Origin: Clostridia bacterium
Lineage (GTDB): Bacteria; Bacillota; Clostridia; Oscillospirales; Acutalibacteraceae
Assembly: GCA_017399175.1 (NCBI GenBank)
Contig: JAFQEE010000042.1
Coordinates: forward strand, 62,001-126,000
Length of the DNA stretch: 64,000 bases
Direction of reading: 5' to 3'
Both the position numbers and the translations under genes were made by a program. The notes under the pieces were generated by a model. The model was given only the letters and a program-made list of their open reading frames with translations. It searched no databases and was not told the origin of the DNA. Below are positions 23,675 to 33,446 of this stretch, in pieces. Each line of letters opens with the position of its first letter. Position 1 is the first letter of the stretch.

Positions 23675-25030
23675 TTAGTTTTTCAAACTCTGTAATGGTG
23701 CTGGGATTCGTCCGCCACGATTAATAAATTTAGCAGGGGATGCAGTATTTAATTTCATAACAGGTCCATATCCTAAAAGTCCGCCGAAATTAAGTGTATC
23801 ACCAATATTTTTACCAATAGCAGGAATGAGTCTTACTGCTGTTGTCTTTGAGTTTACCATACCGATTGCAGCTTCATCAGCAATAATGCCCGAAAGTACT
23901 TCGGCAGTTGTGTCACCGGGCACAATAATCATATCAAGACCAACAGAGCAAACACAAGTCATTGCCTCAAGTTTTTCGATTGTAAGTGTACCGCTTGTTG
24001 CCGCTGCTATCATACCTGCATCTTCTGAAACAGGAATAAATGCACCTGAAAGACCGCCAACATGAGAGGAAGCCATAACGCCACCTTTTTTAACTGCGTC
24101 ATTAAGCAGTGCAAGACAAGCTGTTGTACCGTGAGCACCGCACTGTTCAAGTCCCATTTCCTCAAGAATATATGCAACAGAGTCGCCGATTGCAGGAGTG
24201 GGAGCAAGGGAAAGGTCAACAATGCCAAAAGGAACATCAAGTCGTTTTGATGCCTCACAAGCAACAAGTTGACCCATTCTTGTAATCTTGAATGCAGTAC
24301 GCTTAACCATATCCGCGATTTCGGTAATATTTGCATCAGGAATTTTTGAAATTGCTGAACGAACAACACCGGGACCTGATACACCAACATTGATTACGCA
24401 GTCAGGCTCACCGACACCGTGAAAAGCACCTGCCATAAATGGATTATCTTCAGGGGCATTACAGAATACAACAAGCTTTGCAGGTCCTATACAGCCTTTG
24501 TTTGCAGTAACTTCTGCAGATTCCTTGATAATTTGCCCCATAAGTTTAACAGCATCCATATTGATACCTACTTTGGTTGAGCCGATATTAACTGATGAAC
24601 AGATATGTTCTGTCACATCAAGTGCTTCTGGAATACTGCAAATTAGTGCTTCATCACCTGCAGCAAAACCTTTTTGTACAAGAGCTGAATAACCTCCTAT
24701 AAAGTTAACACCAACCGTCTGTGCAACTCGTTCAAGTGTTTTTGCATATAAAACAGGGTCACCTTTACCCGACGCCAAAACCATTGAAATAGGTGTAACA
24801 GAAATTCGTTTATTGATAATTGGAATACCGTATTCCTTTTCAATATCTTCACCTGTTTTAACAAGGTTTTCTGCTTTTCGAGTCATTTTCTCATAAATCT
24901 TGTCACAAGTTGATTTAGCATCACCTGTACAACAATCAAGAAGAGAAATACCCATTGTTATTGTTCTGATATCAAGATTTTCATCCTGAATCATATTAAT
25001 TGTTTCAAGTATATCGTGTGTATTAATCAT
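23675..25030 (-). CDS. PFL family protein (UPF0210/DUF711)
   Basis: 451 residues, the family's usual length. Opening [20 protein letters not shown], then [20 protein letters not shown] and [20 protein letters not shown]. Structures of relatives resemble pyruvate formate-lyase/anaerobic ribonucleotide reductase barrels but the glycyl-radical loop is absent; the function is unknown. It follows the ACT-domain gene by 12 bp, a pairing common to many bacteria and archaea. Confidence 0.92.
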   Translation of the reverse strand: MINTHDILETINMIQDENLDIRTITMGISLLDCCTGDAKSTCDKIYEKMTRKAENLVKTGEDIEKEYGIPIINKRISVTPISMVLASGKGDPVLYAKTLERVAQTVGVNFIGGYSALVQKGFAAGDEALICSIPEALDVTEHICSSVNIGSTKVGINMDAVKLMGQIIKESAEVTANKGCIGPAKLVVFCNAPEDNPFMAGAFHGVGEPDCVINVGVSGPGVVRSAISKIPDANITEIADMVKRTAFKITRMGQLVACEASKRLDVPFGIVDLSLAPTPAIGDSVAYILEEMGLEQCGAHGTTACLALLNDAVKKGGVMASSHVGGLSGAFIPVSEDAGMIAAATSGTLTIEKLEAMTCVCSVGLDMIIVPGDTTAEVLSGIIADEAAIGMVNSKTTAVRLIPAIGKNIGDTLNFGGLLGYGPVMKLNTASPAKFINRGGRIPAPLQSLKN

Positions 25031-25042
25031 TTTAACACCTGC

Positions 25043-25312
25043 TTATATTCTGTGCATTGAATTAAAGATATCTTCGTGCATAACATGAATTGAAAGTGAC
25101 ATTTCATTACCAATCGCAGTAACTTTATCTGAAAACTCAGTAAAAGGAACTGTTGATTTTTCAAGGTCAACAAGCATAATCATACAGAACATATCTTGTA
25201 AAATTGACTGTGAAACTTCAATAACATTAACGCCGTTTTCAGCACAAACTCCTGAAACCTTAGCGAGAATACCAACCATATCTTTACCTACAACGGTGAT
25301 TATACCTCTCAT
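25043..25312 (-). CDS. ACT-domain protein (UPF0237)
   Basis: 89 residues: one complete ACT domain with the opening GIITVVGKDMVGILAKVSGV and ENGVNVIEVSQSIL. ACT domains usually sense amino acids or similar small ligands. Probably regulates or partners the PFL-family protein encoded directly downstream. Confidence 0.92.
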   Translation of the reverse strand: MRGIITVVGKDMVGILAKVSGVCAENGVNVIEVSQSILQDMFCMIMLVDLEKSTVPFTEFSDKVTAIGNEMSLSIHVMHEDIFNSMHRI

Positions 25313-25400
25313 TTTTGATTACCTCCAAAATAAATTGACATTATTCTATCATAATTACATAAAAAAGTGAACATCTTTATGAAATAAATTTTAATTTTTA

Positions 25401-25430
25401 TTGAAATAATGTATTTAGGTGTAGTAAAAT
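25401..25430 (+). promoter_or_regulatory. Promoter of the PHP-ispE-FAD reductase operon
   Basis: TTGAAA (25401-25406), 18-bp spacer, TAAAAT (25425-25430). Confidence 0.6.
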
Positions 25431-25458
25431 ATTAACAGATATTGGGAGGGGTACTTTT

Positions 25459-26283
25459 ATGTACAAAAATATTGTTGATTTACATGTTCATACAGATAAT
25501 TCTTTTGACGGTAATCATTCTGCAACATTCTTTTGTGAAAAAGCAGAATTCCTTGAATTAAGAGCGGTGGCATTTACTGACCATTGTGAAGTTGACCAGT
25601 TCCGTGGTGACCCAACTTATGATAAGAGGATTTTTCAAGGATTTTTTGAAGTGTCAAAGGTTCGTTCAGCATTTAAAGGGAAACTTCTTGTACTTAATGG
25701 TATTGAATTAGGACAACCGGCATATGATGTTGAAACAGCAGAAAGAATACTAAATACTCACGACTATGATATGGTACTGGGTTCAGTTCATAATCTTCGT
25801 GGTGGTGAAGATTTTTATTTTATGGAAAATCTCACGTTGGTTGAGGCTGAAAAACTTCTTTCAGAATATTTTAACGCAATAATCGAAATGCTTAATTGGG
25901 GTAATTTTGATGTTCTTACTCATCTTACTTATCCGTTAAGATATTTTTATTCAAAATCGAATCTCGATATTGAACTTAATAAATTCAAAGACCAGATTGA
26001 TGAAATTTTAACTCTTACAGCAAAAAGTGACAAAGCACTTGAAATAAATACTGCTGCACTTCGTCAACCACTTAATAAACTATCACCTGAAGTTGATATT
26101 ATAAAGAGATTTAAGGAACTCGGCGGCAAATATGTTTCCGTTGGTTCAGATGCTCATTATGCGGAACATCTTGCTGCTGATATTGATATGGCATATTCTG
26201 CTGCACTTGAAGCTGGATTTGATAGCATCACATTCTTCCAAAAACGAACACCATTAGAAATGAAAATTGAAATGGAGAGATGA
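25459..26283 (+). CDS. PHP-domain phosphatase (histidinol-phosphatase type)
   Basis: 274 residues. DLHVHTDNSFDG (about 5-16) gives the HxH metal site; AFTDHCE, GIELGQP, GSVHNLRGGEDFY and the closing VSVGSDAH complete the trinuclear PHP centre. Size and motif spacing match HisJ/HisK histidinol-phosphatases, but no his genes are nearby, so another small phosphate ester is possible. First gene of an operon with ispE. Confidence 0.88.
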   Translation: MYKNIVDLHVHTDNSFDGNHSATFFCEKAEFLELRAVAFTDHCEVDQFRGDPTYDKRIFQGFFEVSKVRSAFKGKLLVLNGIELGQPAYDVETAERILNTHDYDMVLGSVHNLRGGEDFYFMENLTLVEAEKLLSEYFNAIIEMLNWGNFDVLTHLTYPLRYFYSKSNLDIELNKFKDQIDEILTLTAKSDKALEINTAALRQPLNKLSPEVDIIKRFKELGGKYVSVGSDAHYAEHLAADIDMAYSAALEAGFDSITFFQKRTPLEMKIEMER

Positions 26284-26285
26284 TT

Positions 26286-27149
26286 ATGAAGGTTAAAGCT
26301 GCTGCAAAAATCAATCTTATGCTTGATATTCTCAAAAAACTTGATAACGGTTATCATTCACTTTTTATGATTATGCAGTCTGTTGATTTGTATGATACCG
26401 TTTCAGTTGAAAAGAACAATGAAAAAAAGATTATAATTAAATGTGACACAGACGGTGTTCCTTGCAACGAAAAAAATATTGCATATAAATGTGCTGTTGC
26501 CTTTTTTGATGCACTTTCTATAACCGACAGAGGAATTACTATCGGAATTGAAAAAGCAATTCCAATGGCAGCAGGAACAGCAGGAGGTAGCACCGATGGG
26601 GCAGCTGTTCTCTATTGTCTTGATAAAATTTATAATACAAATCTTTCAATAAAAGAGCTTTGCGAAATTGGTGCAAAAGTTGGTGCTGATATTCCTTTCA
26701 GCCTTGTTGGAGGTACAGCAATCGCACTTGGAACAGGCACAATTATTGCTCCTGTAAAGGATTTACCTGAATGCTATATTGTTCTTTGTAAGCCTGAACA
26801 GGATGTTTCAACTCCTGAAGCCTATGCAGAATTTGATTCACTTAATCGTGTCCGTCATCTTGACAGAATTTCTATGGTAGATGCTGTTGCTGACGGTGAT
26901 TATGAGAAAATATGTAAATTATGCGGTAATGTGTTTGAACAAGCTGTTGAAGTACCAAAACGACCACACATCAAAGGTGTAATGAGAAAATGTGGTGCAG
27001 ATGCTTGTGTGATGAGTGGTAGTGGGCCAACTGTTTATGGTATATTCAGTAATAAAGAAAATGCAGAAGATGCATATAATAAATTGTCAAAGAAATATGA
27101 CAATGTTTATCTTTGTAAACCTGCAAAACATGGTATTACAGAGGTTTAA
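26286..27149 (+). CDS. ispE: 4-diphosphocytidyl-2-C-methyl-D-erythritol kinase
   Basis: 287 residues, GHMP kinase fold. KAAAKINLMLDIL with DNGYHSLFMIMQSV at the start, the ATP loop PMAAGTAGGSTDGAA (about 95-109) and the C-terminal MSGSGPTVYGIF. It phosphorylates CDP-methylerythritol in the MEP isoprenoid pathway. Start: an ATG at 26280 overlaps the previous stop, but GGAGAG lies almost against it and 7 nt before ATG 26286, so 26286 is chosen. The following FAD reductase of geranylgeranyl-reductase type fits an isoprenoid theme. Confidence 0.95.
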   Translation: MKVKAAAKINLMLDILKKLDNGYHSLFMIMQSVDLYDTVSVEKNNEKKIIIKCDTDGVPCNEKNIAYKCAVAFFDALSITDRGITIGIEKAIPMAAGTAGGSTDGAAVLYCLDKIYNTNLSIKELCEIGAKVGADIPFSLVGGTAIALGTGTIIAPVKDLPECYIVLCKPEQDVSTPEAYAEFDSLNRVRHLDRISMVDAVADGDYEKICKLCGNVFEQAVEVPKRPHIKGVMRKCGADACVMSGSGPTVYGIFSNKENAEDAYNKLSKKYDNVYLCKPAKHGITEV

Positions 27150-27170
27150 ATATAGGGGAGAAGGATTGTT

Positions 27171-28574
27171 ATGAAAAAATATGATGTTTTTGTTGTGGGT
27201 GCATCAACAACTGGCTGTTGGTTTGCTTACAAAATGGCAAAGCAAGGATTTAAAGTTCTCGTAATTGAAAAAAATCAGCCTGATGATGTATCAAGAGAAT
27301 ACGATGTTTTCCATATGGGAAAGGCTGATATGGAACGTTTTGACCTTGTTATTCCGCCTGAGGGTGACCCATTGCGTGAGTTCTGTTTCGGTCATTCAAC
27401 AATGATTTCACCATATGGCAATTATCCTAAAGCTTGTGCAGAAGCACCTGTAATTGGTTTACATAAGCATGATTATATTATGTCAATGGCTGACAGAGCA
27501 AAAAATGTAGGTGCAGAAATAATCTACGGTGCATCATTTACTGATTTTATTAAAGATGAAAACAACAGAATTATTGGTGCAAAATATCATACTGCTGACG
27601 GTGAAAACGAGGTTTATGCTCGAATTGTTGCTGATTGTTCAGGTATTCCTGCCGTTGCTCGTACAAAACTTCCTGACACTTCAGTTGTAGGTAATTTCAA
27701 GCTCACAAATAAGGATATTCTTTATGTTGTTCTTTATTATGCAGAGTACCTTAAAAATGACTTTAATCCAAGAGATTTAGACGGATTCTTTATGCAGTAT
27801 AAATCCTGGTCTGCACCGTCTGATAACCCAAACGGTGCTATTCTTGGTATCGGTGCGTTTTATGGCTACTCTTATGCAGAAGAAATCTTCAAAGATGATT
27901 TTATGAAAAATGTTAGTTTCCCTGAATATAAGGTTGAACGAGTAGAAAAGGGTATGACACCATATCATACATCTGTATATTCGCTTGTTGATGACGGATT
28001 TATAGTACTTGGTGATGCTGCATGTCATACAAAACCAACTTGTGGTGAAGGTTGCACATCATCACTTGTAGCAGGTGAAATTGCAGTTGAGGTTATCTCA
28101 AATCTTTTGAAATTTGATAAGTTCCTTACAAAAGAAAGAATGTGGAGTATCAACAAAAGATATATGGTTGCACAGGGTAAGGACTTTGATTCTATGCGAC
28201 CTCTGCTTATGGGTATTATTTCAATGGACTATGATGAAGCAGAATTCCTTTTTAAGAATGATATTATGTTCAGCGAGAAAATTCTTGGCGGTATGGATAC
28301 AGGTCTTGTATTGGATGCAAATGATATTACAGGAATTGTTAGAGGTATCGTAAATGGTATTGCTAAAAAGAATCTTAAGCCTGCAACAATTGCAAAGCTT
28401 GTAAAAGGTCTTATGTACAGCACTCAGGTCGGTGCATTGTATGATAAGTATCCTGCACAGTTTGAAGATTTCGCAGAGTGGAAAGAAAAAGCAGATAAAC
28501 TTTGGTCGGAAATCGGCTCAGTCGCAGAAAATACCTGTGACCCCGTAATCCTCAAAAAATTAGGATATGAATAA
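27171..28574 (+). CDS. FAD-dependent oxidoreductase, geranylgeranyl-reductase type
   Basis: 467 residues. N-terminal Rossmann motif VFVVGASTTGCWFAYKMAKQ (about 5-24), a middle substrate domain, and the second FAD motif DDGFIVLGDAACHTKPTCGEG near 275-295. These features place it with archaeal/bacterial geranylgeranyl reductase-like flavoproteins that saturate isoprenoid double bonds or act on related lipids. Third gene after ispE (21 bp), which supports, but does not prove, an isoprenoid substrate. Confidence 0.82.
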   Translation: MKKYDVFVVGASTTGCWFAYKMAKQGFKVLVIEKNQPDDVSREYDVFHMGKADMERFDLVIPPEGDPLREFCFGHSTMISPYGNYPKACAEAPVIGLHKHDYIMSMADRAKNVGAEIIYGASFTDFIKDENNRIIGAKYHTADGENEVYARIVADCSGIPAVARTKLPDTSVVGNFKLTNKDILYVVLYYAEYLKNDFNPRDLDGFFMQYKSWSAPSDNPNGAILGIGAFYGYSYAEEIFKDDFMKNVSFPEYKVERVEKGMTPYHTSVYSLVDDGFIVLGDAACHTKPTCGEGCTSSLVAGEIAVEVISNLLKFDKFLTKERMWSINKRYMVAQGKDFDSMRPLLMGIISMDYDEAEFLFKNDIMFSEKILGGMDTGLVLDANDITGIVRGIVNGIAKKNLKPATIAKLVKGLMYSTQVGALYDKYPAQFEDFAEWKEKADKLWSEIGSVAENTCDPVILKKLGYE

Positions 28575-28579
28575 AAAAT

Positions 28580-28606
28580 AAGAGGTAGGAAACTACCTCT
28601 TTAATT
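28580..28606. terminator. Bidirectional terminator between convergent genes
   Basis: AAGAGGTAG-GAAA-CTACCTCTT with TTAATTT on one side and ATTTTTTATT on the other. The minus gene's stop codon lies inside the stem. Confidence 0.85.
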
Positions 28607-29501
28607 TATGCTTTTTCATTTGTCTTATAAGTCTTTTTGCTCTCATTTTTATGTAACCTATAGTGTCAATTTCACCCAAGTTCATCCACCAATCAATCTC
28701 ATTACAAAGAGCATATAACTCAACCTTTAAATCACAATATTTTGATACGTTGAATTGCTTTTTGTACTTTTTATAAAGCTTTAATTTTTGTCCAAGACCT
28801 AATGTTAAACAGAATAATTCGTACTCAGGTTCAACAAATCGTGTGTTGAATGGGTCAACAACACCTGCAATTTCTGATTTCTCCGTATCAAAAATCATAT
28901 TTGGAGTCCAAAAGTCACCGTGCGAAAGAACAGCTTCATTACTTATATCAGAGAATATTTCATCAAAGTTATTTTTTATATAATTTAGCGCTTTTATAGT
29001 TTTCTTATCTAATTCACCACTATTATATTTTTCTGATGCAAAATCATAAATAACACAAAAGAAATCCCAGTAATATTCTTTCCATGTTGAATAAGTAGGA
29101 TTTTCATATGAACCAAATTTATTGTATTTAACACTTTGTATATCAGTAAAACATTTGAGTATGTTATCTGCAAGATGCTTTTTGTCTTTTACTTGATTTA
29201 ATCTTAAAACTCTGCCACTAACACCTTCAATATATTCCATTCCAAGATATGAAATATCATCATTTTTGGCAATAAAATATGTTTCAGGAATTTTAAAATG
29301 AACTCGTTCTCTTATAAAATTGTTCATTTTCATTTCTTCAAGCATCAATCTATAGTGCGGACTTGTTTTTACAACAATTTTGAAAGGATAATCAAAAATC
29401 TCAATACAGTAACAGGACGCAGTTGCACCACTTCCGATTGGATATACATTTTTGATTTTTGAGTTCATTTCCTTTTCGACTGTTGACATTAAAAAATCCA
29501 T
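28593..29501 (-). CDS. Aminoglycoside-phosphotransferase-family kinase-like protein
   Basis: 302 residues with a protein-kinase-like fold. IGSGATASCYCIEI is the nucleotide loop, KIVVKTSPHY holds the ATP-binding lysine, LSHGDFWTPNMIFD (about 195) is the catalytic HGDxxxxN loop and GVVDPFNTRFVEPEYEL is the DxD/metal region. The substrate is unknown: such genes are common in Firmicutes and most are not antibiotic resistance factors. Two bp after the pseudouridine synthase gene; AAAGGAC precedes ATG 29501. Confidence 0.85.
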   Translation of the reverse strand: MDFLMSTVEKEMNSKIKNVYPIGSGATASCYCIEIFDYPFKIVVKTSPHYRLMLEEMKMNNFIRERVHFKIPETYFIAKNDDISYLGMEYIEGVSGRVLRLNQVKDKKHLADNILKCFTDIQSVKYNKFGSYENPTYSTWKEYYWDFFCVIYDFASEKYNSGELDKKTIKALNYIKNNFDEIFSDISNEAVLSHGDFWTPNMIFDTEKSEIAGVVDPFNTRFVEPEYELFCLTLGLGQKLKLYKKYKKQFNVSKYCDLKVELYALCNEIDWWMNLGEIDTIGYIKMRAKRLIRQMKKHKLKR

Positions 29502-29503
29502 AA

Positions 29504-30466
29504 TTATAGTCCTTTGTTATAAAACTCATTTTTGAACCATACATCATCAACTGAAAATTCTTTTTTATTAAGATATTCAAGAATTCCTGAATCAGTTGTG
29601 AAATCAAATACAAGCTTATATGAATATAAAAACTGCTTTTTATAACCATATTTTTTGTTTTGTGCATTTGTGCCATATTTTCCGTCACCCAAAAGAGGAT
29701 GACCGATAGATGCAAAATGTGCTCTGATTTGATGTGTTCGACCTGTCAAAAGTTCAACTTCAACAAGACTTAAATCATCAATTGTATCAATTACATTGTA
29801 TTTTGTGCGTATTTCTTTTGCATCTGCTGTTTTCTTTTTAGAAACAGTAACCTTGTTCTTACTTTCGTCTTTTATAAGATAACCTTCAAGAAGTCCATTC
29901 TTATTTTTAATTGCACCGTGAACAATGCAAAGATAAAATTTATGTAATTCACGGTCTGTCATTTTTTGGTTAAGAATACGAAGTGTTTCAGCATTTTTAG
30001 CTGCAATAACAATACCGCTTGTGTTACGGTCAATTCGATTTACAAGTGACGGAACAAAGGAGTTTTCATCATCGGGTTTGTATTCGCCTTTTTCGTAAAG
30101 GTACCGTTTAATTCTTCCGATTAGTGTATCAATATACTCGTTATCATCAGGGTGGGAGAGTATACCCACTTTTTTATCACAAAGAATGATGTTTTCGTCT
30201 TCATAAATTATGTTTAAATTCTTTGAAGCTTTAAGAAAATCATACTTTTCAGGTGCTTTCTCAAAAAATTCGTCATTAATATACATATCAACAACATCAC
30301 CAACATTAAGTCGCGTTGAAATCTCTGCGCGTTTTCCGTTCACTTTTATTCTTTTAATACGAATATACTTGTACAAAAGTGTTTTTGGAAGTAGCGGAAC
30401 ACTTTTAGTAATAAATTTATCAAGACGCTGGTCAGCATCATTTTTATTAATTGTAAAACTTTTCAT
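29504..30466 (-). CDS. RluA-family RNA pseudouridine synthase
   Basis: 320 residues. N-terminal S4 RNA-binding domain (QRLDKFITKSVPLLPKTLLY), then the catalytic loop NRIDRNTSGIVIAAKNAETL with the active-site Asp, the KFYLCIVHG strand and LLTGRTHQIRAHFASIGHPL. The family isomerises uridines in 23S rRNA or tRNA; the exact site cannot be read from sequence. Its promoter is back-to-back with that of the divergent gene at 30570. Confidence 0.93.
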   Translation of the reverse strand: MKSFTINKNDADQRLDKFITKSVPLLPKTLLYKYIRIKRIKVNGKRAEISTRLNVGDVVDMYINDEFFEKAPEKYDFLKASKNLNIIYEDENIILCDKKVGILSHPDDNEYIDTLIGRIKRYLYEKGEYKPDDENSFVPSLVNRIDRNTSGIVIAAKNAETLRILNQKMTDRELHKFYLCIVHGAIKNKNGLLEGYLIKDESKNKVTVSKKKTADAKEIRTKYNVIDTIDDLSLVEVELLTGRTHQIRAHFASIGHPLLGDGKYGTNAQNKKYGYKKQFLYSYKLVFDFTTDSGILEYLNKKEFSVDDVWFKNEFYNKGL

Positions 30467-30493
30467 TTTTGCACCTCGAAATATTGTAAATTT

Positions 30494-30552
30494 AATATAC
30501 CATATCTTAATTGTTATTTCAACTTGAAAGTTACAGAGATTTGTTATAAAAT
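30494..30552. promoter_or_regulatory. Divergent promoters sharing a palindromic -35 region
   Basis: Minus: TTGAAA (30522-30517), 17-bp spacer, TATATT (30499-30494). Plus: TTGAAA (30524-30529), 17-bp spacer, TAAAAT (30547-30552). The two -35 boxes form the palindrome TTTCAACTTGAAA (30517-30529), so one polymerase may occlude the other. Confidence 0.65.
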
Positions 30553-30569
30553 ATCAAAAGGTGATGAAA

Positions 30570-31097
30570 ATGGAAATAAATAAAATACATTACAAAATAT
30601 TAAAAGAACCCGAAAAAATTTATCTTGATATGACAACTGTTGAAGTACGCGAAAAGTTAAATTTAGCATTTAAAACTCCAACTGCAGAAGATGATATGAC
30701 AGGTATATTCGGTAAGTACAATAAACTTGATAAAATGTATAAATTAAAATATATTTATACTCGCAATAATCAGCTTCAGCCACAGACGTTTGACAGATAT
30801 CATTATCTTGTTTATATTGGTGATGATGAAAATGGAACTTATGTGGAGTATGCAATGGTTTATGACCGACTTTTTGACCCTTTAATAAGACTTGTATATG
30901 TTATCGCCGCTTGTGCAATAATCGCATATCTGTTTTATCTTTATAGAAATGATGCAATGCAAAAGACGACAGCGTTGGTTATGAGTATGATTATAGCGTT
31001 ATCATCAGTTTTGGTTTTCAAAAAAGCCAAAGAAACCAAAGAAGAATGCGAAAAAGCTGAAATTTTGTTCAAAAAACTATTAAAGGAAATCCAATAA
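30570..31097 (+). CDS. Hypothetical protein with C-terminal membrane hairpin
   Basis: 175 residues. A soluble N-terminal half, then two membrane spans (about 110-128 and 136-151: LIRLVYVIAACAIIAYLFYL; TALVMSMIIALSSVLVF) and a Lys/Glu-rich coiled tail. ATG 30570 is chosen because AGGTGATG lies 5 nt before; upstream GTG and ATG codons overlap that site. Not recognised; no function suggested. Confidence 0.65.
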   Translation: MEINKIHYKILKEPEKIYLDMTTVEVREKLNLAFKTPTAEDDMTGIFGKYNKLDKMYKLKYIYTRNNQLQPQTFDRYHYLVYIGDDENGTYVEYAMVYDRLFDPLIRLVYVIAACAIIAYLFYLYRNDAMQKTTALVMSMIIALSSVLVFKKAKETKEECEKAEILFKKLLKEIQ

Positions 31098-31100
31098 ACA

Positions 31101-31129
31101 TTGACAAATATGTTTTGATATAGTATTAT
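31101..31129 (+). promoter_or_regulatory. Promoter of the polar amino-acid ABC operon
   Basis: Perfect TTGACA (31101-31106), 17-bp spacer, TATTAT (31124-31129). Confidence 0.8.
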
Positions 31130-31173
31130 ACTATTACATTAACACTTTAATATATTAAAAAGGAGTTATTATT

Positions 31174-31971
31174 ATGAAAATGAAAAAATTGTTTGCTGTT
31201 CTTATGGCAGTACTTATGGTTGCTCTTTGCTTCTCAGCATGCGGTGGTAACCAAGCAAAAGTTGTTGTTGCTGAAGCAGGTTCAGCAGGTGAAACAGTTA
31301 TGAATGAAGACAAATATTTTGCTGAATTCACAAAGACACCTGTTGACGCACAGGCTACAGCTCTTATGGAAGTTAAGTCAGGTACTGCTGATATGGCTGT
31401 TATTGACTATGTTATGTCAATCGGTTCAATTGGTGAGGGTACTGACTATGCTGACCTTAAACTTGTTGAAGATGTTTCATTCGCACCTGAAGAGTATGGT
31501 ATTGCTTTCAGAAAAGGTTCAGATGCTGTTAACTATGTAAACAAAGCTATTAATGAGCTTAAAGCTGACGGTACACTTGATAATATTGCAAAGAAATATA
31601 AGCTTCAGGACCTTCTTCTTGGTGACAGCACATTTGAAGAAGTAAAAGCTGAGGAATCTGACTGGGAATATATCCAGAAAAAAGGCGAACTCATTGTTGG
31701 TATCACTCTTTTCGCTCCAATGAACTATAATGATGAAAATGGTGAGCTTGTTGGTTTTGAAACAGAGTTTGCAAAGGCTGTTTGTGAAAAACTTGGTATC
31801 AAAGTTAAATTCCAGGTTATTAACTGGAAATCAAAAGAAACAGAGCTTGCAAGTAAAAATATTGACTGCATCTGGAATGGTATGACAATTGATGAAGATA
31901 GAAAAGCAAATATGCAGATTTCAATTCCTTATATGGAAAATAAACAGGCAGTTGTTGTTAAGGCTGACTAA
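31174..31971 (+). CDS. Amino-acid ABC transporter substrate-binding lipoprotein
   Basis: 265 residues. Lipoprotein signal with lipobox FSAC (Cys24), then the two-lobe periplasmic-binding fold of the family-3 (His/Gln/Arg type), with GELIVGITLFAPMNYNDENG and LVGFETEFAKAVCEKLGIKV. The first lobe appears rearranged, with GTADMAVIDYV early and the canonical opening motif in the middle, as in some clostridial members. It delivers a polar amino acid to the permease and ATPase encoded next. Exact ligand unknown. Confidence 0.9.
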   Translation: MKMKKLFAVLMAVLMVALCFSACGGNQAKVVVAEAGSAGETVMNEDKYFAEFTKTPVDAQATALMEVKSGTADMAVIDYVMSIGSIGEGTDYADLKLVEDVSFAPEEYGIAFRKGSDAVNYVNKAINELKADGTLDNIAKKYKLQDLLLGDSTFEEVKAEESDWEYIQKKGELIVGITLFAPMNYNDENGELVGFETEFAKAVCEKLGIKVKFQVINWKSKETELASKNIDCIWNGMTIDEDRKANMQISIPYMENKQAVVVKAD

Positions 31972-31987
31972 TTTAGGAGTTTAATTG

Positions 31988-32632
31988 ATGTCGTTTGTAC
32001 AGGTTAGCCTTGATTTATTAGAAGGCTTTTCACAAAATTGCTACCTTTTTGGTGCAACACTATTATTTTCATTACCCCTTGGACTTATAATTGCTATGGG
32101 TTCAATGTCAAAATTCAAAATAATCAAGTACATAACGAAAGCATTTGTCTGGGTCATCAGAGGTACACCTCTGATGCTCCAGCTTTTTGTGGTTTTTTAT
32201 GTACCCGGACTTGTTTTTAAAACACCGATGAGTTCACGAATGACTGCAGCTTTAATTGCTTTTGTTATAAATTATTCTGCATATTTTTCAGAAATATACA
32301 GAGGTGGTATTGAGTCTATTCCAAAAGGCCAGTATGAAGCCGGTCAGGTTTTGGGAATGACAAAGTCACAAATCTTTTTCAAGGTTGTACTTATGCAGGT
32401 TATTAAGAGAATTGTTCCACCAATGAGTAATGAAATTATTACTCTTGTAAAGGATACTTCACTTGCTCGTTCTATTGCTATTTATGAAATCTTGATGAAA
32501 GCAACTGACTTTACAACAGTTGGTCTTATCTGGCCATTGTTCTATACAGCAGTATTCTTCCTTGTATTCTGCGGCGGACTTACATTGTTGTTTAACTTCA
32601 TTGAAAAGAAATTTGATTATTATCGAGGTTAA
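31988..32632 (+). CDS. Amino-acid ABC transporter permease (HisM/GlnP type)
   Basis: 214 residues, about five membrane spans. VIRGTPLMLQLFVVFY and the cytoplasmic EAA loop (PKGQYEAGQVLGMTKSQIFF) are diagnostic of polar amino-acid permeases. AGGAG lies 8 nt before ATG 31988, which is preferred to the in-frame TTG just upstream. Works as a homodimer with the ATPase encoded next. Confidence 0.93.
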   Translation: MSFVQVSLDLLEGFSQNCYLFGATLLFSLPLGLIIAMGSMSKFKIIKYITKAFVWVIRGTPLMLQLFVVFYVPGLVFKTPMSSRMTAALIAFVINYSAYFSEIYRGGIESIPKGQYEAGQVLGMTKSQIFFKVVLMQVIKRIVPPMSNEIITLVKDTSLARSIAIYEILMKATDFTTVGLIWPLFYTAVFFLVFCGGLTLLFNFIEKKFDYYRG

Positions 32633-32634
32633 TT

Positions 32635-33408
32635 ATGTCTATATTACAAGTAGAAAATATAAAGAAAAGCTTCGATAATGTCGAAGTTTTAAAGGATATC
32701 AGTTTTACACTTAATAAAGGTGAGGTTTTATCAATTATCGGTTCTTCCGGTAGCGGTAAAACAACCTTGTTGAGATGTCTTAACTTCCTTGAATTTGCTG
32801 AAAATGGTAGAATTATTGTGGATGATGAGTTGCTTGTTGATTTCGCATTACATGATAAACAGAATGACGCTTCTCTTCGTCAGAAAAGATTAAATTTCGG
32901 ACTTGTTTTCCAGTCGTTTAATCTTTTCCCACAGTACAGTATATTAAAGAATTTGACTCTTGCTGTTGAATTACTTGATGGCGTTAAGAAAAAGGATAAA
33001 GAAAAAATTAAAGAAATCAATCAAAGAGCTTTGGATTTGCTTAAAAGAGTTGGTCTTGAAGATAAGGTTGACGCATATCCTTGTCAGTTGTCAGGTGGTC
33101 AGCAACAGCGAGTTGCTATTGCAAGAGCATTGATGTTGTCACCTAAAATTCTTTGTTTTGATGAGCCTACAAGTGCCCTTGACCCTGAACTTACAGGTGA
33201 AGTTCTTCGTGTTATCCGTGAACTTCGTGACGGTAACACAACCATGATTATCGTTACTCATGAAATGAACTTTGCAAAAAATGTATCCGACAAAGTTATT
33301 TTTATGGCTGATGGTATTATCGAAGAAGAGGGGACACCAACAGAACTTTTTGATAATCCAAAGAGCGAACGACTTAAAGAATTTTTAAGTTCATCATTAA
33401 AAGATTAA
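32635..33408 (+). CDS. Amino-acid ABC transporter ATP-binding protein
   Basis: 257 residues. Walker A GSSGSGKTT, Q-loop FQSFNLF, signature LSGGQQQRVAIARAL, Walker B ILCFDEPTSALDP and H-loop VTHEM. GlnQ/HisP type. Two bp after the permease gene with GAGGT as ribosome site; last gene of a three-gene importer operon with a strong terminator. Confidence 0.95.
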   Translation: MSILQVENIKKSFDNVEVLKDISFTLNKGEVLSIIGSSGSGKTTLLRCLNFLEFAENGRIIVDDELLVDFALHDKQNDASLRQKRLNFGLVFQSFNLFPQYSILKNLTLAVELLDGVKKKDKEKIKEINQRALDLLKRVGLEDKVDAYPCQLSGGQQQRVAIARALMLSPKILCFDEPTSALDPELTGEVLRVIRELRDGNTTMIIVTHEMNFAKNVSDKVIFMADGIIEEEGTPTELFDNPKSERLKEFLSSSLKD

Positions 33409-33413
33409 ATTAT

Positions 33414-33446
33414 ATCCTCCGTTTATTTATAGCGGAGGATTTTTCT
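33414..33446 (+). terminator. Terminator of the amino-acid ABC operon
   Basis: ATCCTCCG/CGGAGGAT arms, 11-nt loop, then TTTTTC. Confidence 0.85.

Noticed and set aside
28593..29501. Aminoglycoside resistance gene
   Set aside because: Only the general kinase-like fold is supported; context is housekeeping and no resistance-specific features are visible.
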